Shown here piece by piece: positions 56,265-64,000 of a DNA stretch of 64,000 nucleotides. Below the pieces are notes generated by a model, which made no database searches, was not told the origin of the DNA, and was given only the letters and a program-made list of their open reading frames with translations. The first letter of the stretch is position 1; each line of letters opens with the position of its first letter. Both the position numbers and the translations under genes were made by a program. Source of the DNA: Motacilla alba alba (Eukaryota > Chordata > Aves > Passeriformes > Motacillidae); contig NC_052026.1 of NCBI RefSeq assembly GCF_015832195.1, positions 19,067,013-19,131,012 on the forward strand. The letters are read 5' to 3'.

Positions 56265-56545
56265 GGAATGTCCACACTGTCACTGGGAATCTCCTCGCTG
56301 TCACTGGGAATGTCCACAGTCACTGAGCTGGACTGGGAATCTCCACACTTGTCACTGGGAATGTCCACACTGTCACTGAGCTGGATTGGGAATCTCCACC
56401 CTGTCACTGGGAATCTCCACCCTGTCACTGGGCTGGACTGGGAATCTCCACACTGTCACTGAGCTGGATTGGGAATCTCCACCCTGTCACTGGGCTGGAT
56501 TAGGCATCTCCACACTGTCACTGAGCTGATTTGAATCTCCACCCC
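56265..56545. repeat. About 20-bp minisatellite, sub-types mixed
   Basis: Units around 'tccacactgtcactgggaat' and 'cactgagctggattgggaat' alternate for about 280 bases. It lies in the presumed SLC7A5 3' UTR. Confidence 0.9.
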
Positions 56546-57269
56546 AGCTGCCATGGAATAAAGAGCTGATTGTCTCAGAGCAGGACACGGGGCTGGCAAA
56601 GTGGGAGTGTGGAGCTGCACCTGGACACGGCCAGCCAGCTGGGCAGGAGCTGCCCCTACCCCAACACACCTGCAGCACTGCACAACTTCCCAGGACAAAG
56701 CCTGGGTGAGTACCATGGTGTCCTTAATGCCCCTTCACCCCAAAGAACTCTGCTACAAGGAGAATCCAGTGGGAAGCGACAGCTCCTGCAGCATCCTGGC
56801 TTCCCAACAGCCAAGATTTAAAAAAAAAATGGGGAACAGTTCACCAAGCCACCTGCACAAAGCACGAGCACAAAGATCTGCAACAGAGACAGCAAAGCAG
56901 CTCCAGTGGGGAAAAGAGAATTCCAGGTGATGTCAGAGCACAGAGGCACGATGAGCAAATGGTTCAGGAGCTGCAGCTTTCCAAAAGGTGACACTTTGGA
57001 CCAGAGAAAGCAACGTGTCCCTCAGGGGACAGTGCTGACTACTCGGGAACTACAGGAATTCTGGGGTGCTCAGGGATGGGATGGCACCACCCACGGCAGC
57101 AAACCAGGATTTCACATGGAGATCATGGACTGTGCTCAGGGGTCACTCCTGGAGCAAGAGGGTGGTGCTGGGATCTCATCAAGCCACACCGGATGCACGG
57201 AGGAGGATCAGGCCCAGGCCCTGCTCCTTAGAGCAGAGCTCACTTTCATTACTCAGAGGTGGGGAGGCC

Positions 57270-57445
57270 CTGGCACAGGGTGTTCAGAGAAGATGTGGCT
57301 GCCCCTGGATCCTTGGCAGTGCCCAAGGCCAGGCTGGACAGGGCTTGGAGCAGCCTGGGACAGTGGAAGGTGTCCCTGCCATGGCAGGGGTGGCACTGGA
57401 TGGGATGTAAGGTCCCTTCCCACCCAACCATTCCATTATCCCTGC
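57270..57445 (+). mobile_element. CR1 LINE 3' tail
   Basis: 'gtggctgcccctggatcctt', 'ggccaggctggacagggctt', 'gcctgggacagtggaaggtg' and 'ttcccacccaaccattccat' form a sense CR1 end. It lies antisense within the presumed SLC7A5 3' region. Confidence 0.9.
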
Positions 57446-58431
57446 AGCCAGCCAGGACATCTGCCCTTCTCCACAGCCCAGAGCCAGTTGGTCCCATCTC
57501 ATGGCACATTCCAGAGGAAACACAGCAGGACAAAGGGGACAGCGCCAGGCAGTGCACGGAGAGACCCCAGGGAATGTGCCAGGGCAATCCTCCCCCTTAT
57601 TTCTCTCTGCAAGTGGTTTAGGGGCAAACATGGCTCCCTGAGCAGGGCCATGAGGAGAGAGAGCACAGAGCTGCTCATCCCATGCTGGATGAAAGCCTGG
57701 CACAGGAAAGCATGGAATGAGCAAGCCAAGGACTTGGCCTTCCGCTGCCTGCAGCTCCTGGCTGTCCCAGCAGGAACTCGTCCCCCAGTGCTCATTGCCA
57801 GGGATGGGCACTGTGGGGAAGAGCATCCTGGAGGACGGGCTCAGCAGCAGGGAGCTGGCTTGGATCTGAGAGTGGTGATCCTAATCCAAAGGGTGGCAGG
57901 GCCCTGGGTGAGGAGCACAGGACACTCAGAGGAGGCACCCCCACATCCAGTGTCCAGCAGCACATGGGAGTGTGAGTTTGGGGGAGTGAGCCAACATCAG
58001 CCAGCCTCTGCTTCCCACCCCCACCTGGGCCAGGTAAGGCAGCTCAGGACCCCCCAGGGCTCTGTGGCAGCCCCAGCTGCCCCCAGGCACTCTGAACACT
58101 CAAACCAGGCTCCAGCAGATCCCAGAGCCAAAGCCAAGGAGCCCCCCAGAGCCAAGCACAGCCCTCACACACACAGAGGGCACAGGCAGCACCCCCCTGG
58201 AAGTGCCCTTTGGAATTCCTCCTCCTGGCTCGTACCAAGGACTTCTCCTGGCTGCTCTGCAGGGCTGGGAGGGGCGGGAGGGGCTGCAGGAGGTGAGCAC
58301 AGCCTCGGGGCAGTGGTGGCAGCAGGAGGCAGCTCCGGTGCCTGGGACTGGGGAGTGAGGGGTCGGATCCTTGTGTCATCTCAGAATAACCTTGTGCGTT
58401 TCCTCGAGCTCAGAGTCCCTGCTTGTCCTGC

Positions 58432-58487
58432 CTAGGATTCCTGAGGAACCACTTCCATCAGCTTCTGGCACAGCACGGTGGTGGAGA
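58432..58487 (-). CDS. SLC7A5: SLC7A5 last coding exon
   Basis: It completes a Phe codon and encodes [17 protein letters not shown] before TAG (complement of 58432-58434), the short cytoplasmic tail. The human tail, as I recall it, ends LMQVVPQET, so only conservative changes are seen. The acceptor is CTCTGCAG|TC. Confidence 0.96.
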
Positions 58488-61400
58488 CTGCAGAGAGAGC
58501 AAAGAAAGGTCAGGGATCACCCCCAGCAGAACCCTGGCTCCATGAGGGAAGGGCTGAGCCCTCTGCCTCCCCACCCTGACTCCTCTGCTCCCTGCTGCTC
58601 CACCCTGGCTGCAGTTCACAAACCATTCCTGCAGGGTAAAACTGATCCTAAGCACAACTAAGTGAGGCTCAGATCAGTTAGAGGTGATCAGATTATCTGC
58701 AATGTATCAATAAATCACTTTTAAAATTCCTGTCTTTCTCACTGGACATTTGCAGGATTATCACTGTCTGTTCCCAGAATATTTTCAATATTCTCCTTAC
58801 AATCCTTTGGTGGAGTAAAACAATGAATATGGTAATTTACCACCCAGGCATTGCAAAAATGTTTTTTTTCCAGGAACTGAGCCTACTACCCAGGATAAAA
58901 AAGTGAGTGTGGGACAGAGGAACACAGAGAGACAGGGGAAAAGAAGAATAACAAGTGCTGAGTGCTGCTAAAAGCTTTTCTCTTCCTCACGAAACACCCA
59001 GCTAAGGCTGGGCACTTCTCCTTGCCTGCTTTTCTAGGTCAGCCCCTTGCAGCAGAGCAGGGAGGCAGCTGCTGAGCTCAGTTACTTGGGCAGCAGGGAT
59101 TGACTTTCTGGGCTCAGTTGCTGAGGTTCTGTGTGCCAAGCACAGCCTCTCCATCCCTCCAAACACACCCTGGCCTTGTGACAGCTGGTGGAAAACCTTG
59201 GAGCAGATACCTTAAAAATAAACCTGAGAGAAAACATCCAGGGGAGCTTCCCTTGCCTCTGCTCCGCTGCCACAGGGGGATGCCAAGGAAAGCTTTGCCT
59301 GGATCCCAAATGTCAGCACTGCCTAAGCCATGGGTTGGGACTAATTGTGGATTTGCAGCTGTCAAACTGAAGCCAGCTGTGCTCAATCCTTCCTACACCA
59401 CTGGGAAGGGATTCTTTGCTGAGCAAAGGCTTGGCCCTGGGCTCTTCCAGGAGCAGGGAGTTCTGCTCTGCTGCTAACAACCTCTTTGGCAGGATTAAAA
59501 CCCCCCAAAAACATGGTACTGGTCCCAGACTTTGCCATTATTGCACATCAGGATGCACTTTGGATGCTTGGCACACATGGCAATCATCAGGAGAAACTTG
59601 TTCCCATGAAAGAAGAATGGAGCAGAGCCAGGATTCTGGAAGCTCCAGAGAGGAGGAGAGCCTGCACTGCAGCACAGCACCGGGAAATCTTTTGGGAGCC
59701 AAAGCTGCTCCTCCCTGGAGATACTCACAGATGCCTTGGAGAACCCACTTGGGCTTGTTTTGCCACCAGACCCCGAAGAAGTAAATGGGGATCCCACTGA
59801 GGATGATGGCAAAGCCGATCCCACACTCCTTGGGCGTCATCCAGAAGGAAACGGCGATGAGGAACAGGCAGGCCAGGATGAAGAAGATGGGCAGGCAGAT
59901 GTTCACCTGAGCAGGGAGCAAGGGACAGCTTAGGAGATGTGCCAGGGGAGGCTTTCCAGGAGTTTATCTACCTGGGAGGGACAGAATTATCCTTCCCCCA
60001 TGGCCCAGAGCCTTTCTCAGCACCTTTTTGGACCTCAGTTCCGTAATTCCATATCCAAATCAGCACCAAACTCCAAAGCCAGCAGAGGCACAGCACAAGC
60101 TGGGGCTGCTTCCCAGGGGACTCCATGCAGGGCATCCACCAGAGCAGCCCAGCTTTGAGAAGAAAACCCCAAAACCCAAGGGAAGAGCCAGCAAAGATTC
60201 CCTTTGGGAAGGCACCATTCCAGGCCCGTGGGTTTGTTTCCCTGTGGGTGCTGCTGCCTGGCACGGACCCGAGTGTGCCGTGGGATGAGGGAGAAGCAGC
60301 TTTAGGGGGAGAGGCACCGGGGGCTGACAGGATCTTGGCCTCCCCCCAGATGGGACGCGGGGCTGCCAAGCTGGCCAAGGACACCGGGGACAGAGCTCGG
60401 CACGGGGCTGGCTGCTTTAGCAGAAAACTATTTTAGGGGAATTCCACGGGGGTACAGAGTGTTACACTGAGAGCCACAGCCTGGGATCTGTCCTGGCACT
60501 CACAGACAGTAATCCCACCACAACACCCTGTCCCTGTCACCCAGAGCTCCCTCACTGTGCTGTCCCCAAGGCAGCTCTTCGTGCTCCTGCATGGATTCGG
60601 CAGCAGGGACACCTCCTTTAGCTACAACACAGCACTGCCCTGCAGTGCCAGCCCCTTCTCCATGCAGGAGCAGCAGCTGAGCCTCCCCTGGTGCTGGGAA
60701 GGGAGCTGGGGAGGGTCCCCTGGCAGTGCCCACCCCGTTCTCACCTTGATGGGCCTCTCCAGCTCTGGCTTCTTGTAGCGCAGCCACATCATCCCGATGA
60801 TGGCCAGGGCCACGCACAGCCAGTTGAAGAAGCTGAAGAAGTTGATGACTGAGAAGATGTTGTTGGAGAAGGCATAGAGCAGGGTCATGACACACTGAAT
60901 CCAGGGAAAAGGCCATTAGGAAAGGGAGCAGGCAAAACCACCTGTGTTACAACACTAAATGGGGGTATCTAGGGGAAATACCTGCCAGGAAAGGGATCAC
61001 ATGGACTATTTTTTACTTATTTAGGTTATTTTCAATTGCTGCATGGAACCATTTCATAGGATCATGGAATGGTTTGGGTTGGAAGGACCTCAAAGCTTAA
61101 AGGACCTCTAGTTCCAACCTCCTGCCATGGGCAGGGAGACCTTCCCTTATCCCAGGTTCCTCCAGGCCTTGTCCAGCCTGGCCTTGGACACTTCCAGGGT
61201 TGGAAGAATTCAAGACAGAAGTGGACAACGAGGACACGATGGGAAGGGTCCATCTCCTGTGGGCACATGCAGGAATGGCTGTGGCTCCATTCCAGTGGGA
61301 TCCCAGCCCTGCTCCATGCCCCAGCCCGGCCCCAGGACTCACCGTGAACACGAGGGACGGGACGGGGGTGAGCAGCCGGGGGTGGATCATGGACAGGATG

Positions 61401-63417
61401 GAAGGCAGGTGCCCCTCTCGGGATCCCACGAAGAACAGCCTGGGAGGGGACACAGAGAGGGGACACAGTCCAGTCACAGCCCTGCAGGGCTCTGTGCTCA
61501 GCACAGAACCAGTGGGGCCAGCCCGAGCTCAGCCCCGGTGGCCCCGAGGCAGGATTGGAGCACCAGGCCTGGAACAGCAGTCCCTGCTCAGCAGGAGGCT
61601 GGACATGGCCAAGGAATGCAGGAAGGATGGATTTCTATCCTGCTCTCCAGGGACAGCAATTAAGTGACTCCTCAGGCAACCCAGGGATGTGTCGGAGCCG
61701 GAACCATCTCGGTCCTGCCCCTGCCCAGCCTTTCACCCCGTCCCGAGGGATTCTCATCCCTGAAGTTTCCCAACTTTCTGCTTCTCATGAAAGCCACTTT
61801 CTCAGCAGCCCCGAGCCCTGAGCCTGTGTCTGGTTCTGTTTATTGACCTCACCAGGATTTTGCCTGAGGAACAGAAGATTGACACTACTAAAAGGTTGCC
61901 TTTAATCTGGTTTAAAGTCTAACTTTGTCTTCCTGCATTCCCCACGTGGCCTCCAGGCCCTCCAGACTTTGTGTCTGCCCACAGCCACTCTCTGGAGGAG
62001 AACTCCAAAGGGTGAGGAACTGAGCACAGCTTGTAAACAAAACCCACAGGATTGAGCAAGGAACCTACCGGGAAGAAGTGAAAAGAGATCCATTGACAGA
62101 CCCAAAGCACGAGAGCCCAACAAAGACAGGGATGATCCAGGACATGACACCGAGGTGGTAGTTCCCAAAATCCTAAATGGGGGACAACAAGAGACATTTC
62201 ACACTCACATCGTCCCAAAAAACTCAGAGCTGCCTACAGAGAGTATCTGGAGAAATCTCAACAAACGCCACAGCTCAGTGCTGAAGCTGTGACGGAGTTT
62301 CCCATATTCCCACGTGCTGCTCCCCTTTCCTGAAAAAGCAGATTGTGGAATTGCTGAAATACATCAGCAGCCAGCCCTTCCCTCGGGACCAGGACACGAC
62401 ATTTATCCACCAGCTATCGGAAAGTTCAAGGCCAAACGGAAACTGTGAGGAAACTCAGACAGCAGCTCCTGCCAAGTGCTGAGGCAGGAGCTGGGAGCCA
62501 GCCCTGGGGACACGCAGGGACCTGGCCCTGCAGCTTTTTGTCACAGGCTGAGCCTGTGCTGCTCCACTGCGGGTTTGCACCAACACGGGATTGATTTCCA
62601 GCCTCTGCTGTTCCAGGCCAGGCTGCACAGGGCTGGCTTGGAGAAGCTGGGATAGTGGAACGTGTCCCTGCCCGTGGCAGGGGTGGGATGGGACGAGCTT
62701 TCAGGTCCCTTCCCACCCAAACCATTCCAGGATCCCCTGCAGCACAGGCTGTGGTGGAGCAGGGCCTCTGTCCCAACCCAAAGGATGGAGCAGTGTCACC
62801 TGAGGGGCTCAGCTCATCCTGGGCTGGGAGATTCCCCATGAAGCCCTGAACAATCCTGGTCAGGCTCAGGCTGCAAGGTCTGCTCCCTTCTGAAGCCATC
62901 TGGGTTCCTGACCACACTGGCATTTTAACTAAGAGAAGTATTATTTTTCTTTCTTAATTAAAACAAGGAAGACACGGAGAGAGAACAATCCAGTTCAGTG
63001 TTGACTGAGTGACCTTTCCCCATAAGGACCAAGCTCTGGTAACTGATGGGCAGTCACAAGGCCAGCAGCAAGTTTCCCTAGCTCCGAATGAAGAGCAGCA
63101 CTGAGTGCCACCCTCGCTGCTGCCCAGGATAATCCCCTCGGGATCACGCTGCTCTTTATCTCCTGCTCAACATCAGGGTTTCTGCAAGCAGCCCTGAGCA
63201 GCCGGGAATGAAGCAGGAGATGTGTGCAGTGATTCCAAGGCTGATTATTTCACCTGCCCTGGGATGAGTCAGGCTGGAGCAGCGGGATCTTACCACGGCC
63301 ACGGCCTCGGACGTCAGCATCTGCTCGGTGCTCAGCGTGGTGAAGTAAGCCAGGTTGGTCAGCACATACACCAGGGTGACGACAGGCAGGGAGATGATGA
63401 TAGCCAGGGGCAGGTTT
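58432..63417 (-). CDS. SLC7A5: SLC7A5 (LAT1), 3' half of gene, six coding exons
   Basis: LAT1 is a sodium-independent exchanger of large neutral amino acids (Leu, Phe, Trp and others) in the plasma membrane, working as a disulfide-linked heterodimer with SLC3A2. Coding exons in transcript order: 63417-63294, 62172-62069, 61439-61343, 60894-60745, 59906-59729 and 58487-58432. All borders are AG/GT and the phases join, giving about 236 residues to the stop. That corresponds to human residues ~272-507, from within transmembrane segment 7 to the cytoplasmic C-terminus. The substrate-site pair Asn-Trp (human 404-405) is conserved as FFNW. The disulfide cysteine and the N-terminal half lie upstream of the window. 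Near-identity with mammalian LAT1 separates it from SLC7A8 (LAT2). Confidence 0.96.
59729..59906 (-). CDS. SLC7A5: SLC7A5 exon (human exon 9 equivalent)
   Basis: It encodes [20 protein letters not shown], then [20 protein letters not shown] and [17 protein letters not shown], which are transmembrane segments 11 and 12. The acceptor is TGCTCAG|GTG and the donor ATCT|GTGAGT, with one base carried to the last exon. Confidence 0.96.
60745..60894 (-). CDS. SLC7A5: SLC7A5 exon (human exon 8 equivalent)
   Basis: Exactly 50 codons: [20 protein letters not shown], then [20 protein letters not shown] and [10 protein letters not shown]. It contains transmembrane segment 10 with the Asn-Trp pair of the substrate cavity and a basic cytoplasmic loop. 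The acceptor is GGATTCAG|TGT and the donor AAG|GTGAGA. Confidence 0.96.
61050..61205 (-). mobile_element. CR1 LINE 3' fragment
   Basis: 'taggatcatggaatggtttg', 'ggttggaaggacctcaaagc', 'ctgccatgggcagggagacc' and 'cagcctggccttggacactt' are reversed CR1 blocks in the SLC7A5 intron between the exons at 61439 and 60894. Confidence 0.9.
61343..61439 (-). CDS. SLC7A5: SLC7A5 exon (human exon 7 equivalent)
   Basis: It completes the Arg codon, then encodes [20 protein letters not shown] and [12 protein letters not shown]. The GSREGHLP cytoplasmic motif is typical of the LAT family. The donor is ACG|GTGAGT. Confidence 0.96.
62069..62172 (-). CDS. SLC7A5: SLC7A5 exon (human exon 6 equivalent)
   Basis: It encodes [20 protein letters not shown] then [14 protein letters not shown] and two bases of an Arg codon. 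This is transmembrane segment 8 with the conserved SVNGS turn. The acceptor is CCATTTAG|GAT and the donor CG|GTAGGT. Confidence 0.96.
62605..62735 (+). mobile_element. CR1 LINE 3' tail
   Basis: 'ccaggctgcacagggctggc', 'ttggagaagctgggatagtg' and 'ttcccacccaaaccattcca' form a short sense CR1 end in the SLC7A5 intron between the exons at 63294 and 62172. Confidence 0.85.
63294..63417 (-). CDS. SLC7A5: SLC7A5 exon (human exon 5 equivalent)
   Basis: It completes an Arg codon, then encodes [20 protein letters not shown] and continues [21 protein letters not shown]. This covers a transmembrane helix and the following extracellular loop. The acceptor is TTCCTAG|A and the donor GTG|GTAAGA, phase 0. 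Confidence 0.96.
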
Positions 63418-64000
63418 CTAGGAAAAAAACACCCATTGTCCTGGAACAGCTCGCGGGAGGGAGCTGCTGATCCCAGGGATTGCCCGCCTCCTGAGCCCGC
63501 TTTGAGCCTCTCTGCTCTCTGGCTTTTCTGGTGGGCAGTGTCCCAGGCACATACTGCTCCCACGGGAGAGGGGATAGCCACAGGGGAACAGGCTGCCCAA
63601 GGAGTGGGGGACTCCCCATCCCTCAAAAACACGGGGATGTGGCACTTGAGGCCATGGTTAGTGGTGAACATGGTGCTGGTCACAGCCTTAAAGGTTTTTC
63701 CAGCCTCAAGGACTGTGTGGCCCCTGAACAGCCTGGAGGCTGCAGGTGGAGAGGGAAGGATGATGGCAGAAGGGATTTTTTGCATGGAGAGGCCCTGGCT
63801 GCCTGGGCAAGCAAGAATCCAAGATCACTTTTAATTACAAATACCCAGTGGCACCAGCACGGGGATTCTCTCAGGGCAAAGGAGCTCCCTTGTGCTGGGG
63901 GCATTCCTGGGGGAGATGGGAGTCTCAGGGATGCACTGGGCAGTTTTAGGCTCCACCTAAACTCAGCTGTCTGGACTGAGGGAACTCAGAGAAAAGGAGT
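63418..64000 (-). other. SLC7A5: SLC7A5 intron upstream of the first exon seen
   Basis: No upstream SLC7A5 exon is visible here. The open frame that continues past the acceptor at 63418 shows no LAT1-like sequence, so it is intron. Nothing else is recognised. Confidence 0.75.

Larger units (their letters stand above)
52330..58431 (-). other. SLC7A5: SLC7A5 downstream region / probable long 3' UTR (end undetermined)
   Basis: On the minus strand this follows the SLC7A5 stop codon. AATAAA candidates on the minus strand are at 54252-54257 and 53113-53118. The 52330-52800 part is T-rich on the minus strand, like many vertebrate 3' UTR ends, but has no canonical signal. Within the region are two tandem arrays (53425-53775, 56265-56545) and a CR1 tail (57270-57445). 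Mammalian SLC7A5 has a 3' UTR of a few kilobases, so a long UTR is plausible. Confidence 0.4.

Noticed and set aside
63418..63785. Upstream extension of the SLC7A5 open frame
   Set aside because: The LAT1-like sequence stops at the acceptor, and the rest does not resemble the preceding LAT1 segment.

Overview
This is vertebrate nuclear DNA, almost certainly from a bird and probably a songbird. The genes have short exons with GT-AG introns, there are many truncated CR1 LINE 3' ends, and one intronic solo LTR resembles songbird endogenous-retrovirus LTRs. I see no bacterial genes, rRNA, tRNA or CRISPR. The gene order JPH3 - KLHDC4 - SLC7A5 matches human 16q24.2 and, as I recall, chicken chromosome 11. 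All exon calls come from reading conserved protein sequence and checking that splice phases join.

Layout. (1) 1-13535, + strand: the 3' part of JPH3 (junctophilin-3), with the large penultimate coding exon (478-1397), a 10-kb intron holding several GC-rich minisatellites, and the last coding exon with the membrane anchor (11518-11598) plus an A-rich 3' UTR. (2) 13540-16200: the tail-to-tail gap between JPH3 and KLHDC4. (3) 16200-36809, - strand: a complete KLHDC4 gene of 12 coding exons. All phases join to give a predicted 589-residue protein with six kelch motifs, an acidic linker and a C-terminal DUF4110-like segment. (4) 36810-37530: a CpG-rich promoter region of KLHDC4 carrying a GATC/CCGG-rich tandem array. 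(5) About 37.6-52.3 kb: intergenic DNA with CR1 pieces, a (CTG)9 run next to a 39-bp minisatellite, small duplications and a perfect hairpin, but no supported gene. (6) About 52.3-63.4 kb, - strand: the 3' half of SLC7A5 (LAT1), six coding exons giving the last ~236 residues, followed by a long repeat-bearing 3' region. The upstream exons lie beyond the window.

The three genes are not a pathway. JPH3 tethers ER to plasma membrane in excitable cells, LAT1 exchanges large neutral amino acids, and KLHDC4 is a poorly characterised kelch protein. The points most worth checking are an apparent short alternative 3' end in KLHDC4 intron 11 that would remove the DUF4110-like tail, the tandem arrays in the KLHDC4 promoter and JPH3 intron, and the (CTG)9/39-bp array with a signal-peptide-like open frame. 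I found no convincing undescribed molecular system.
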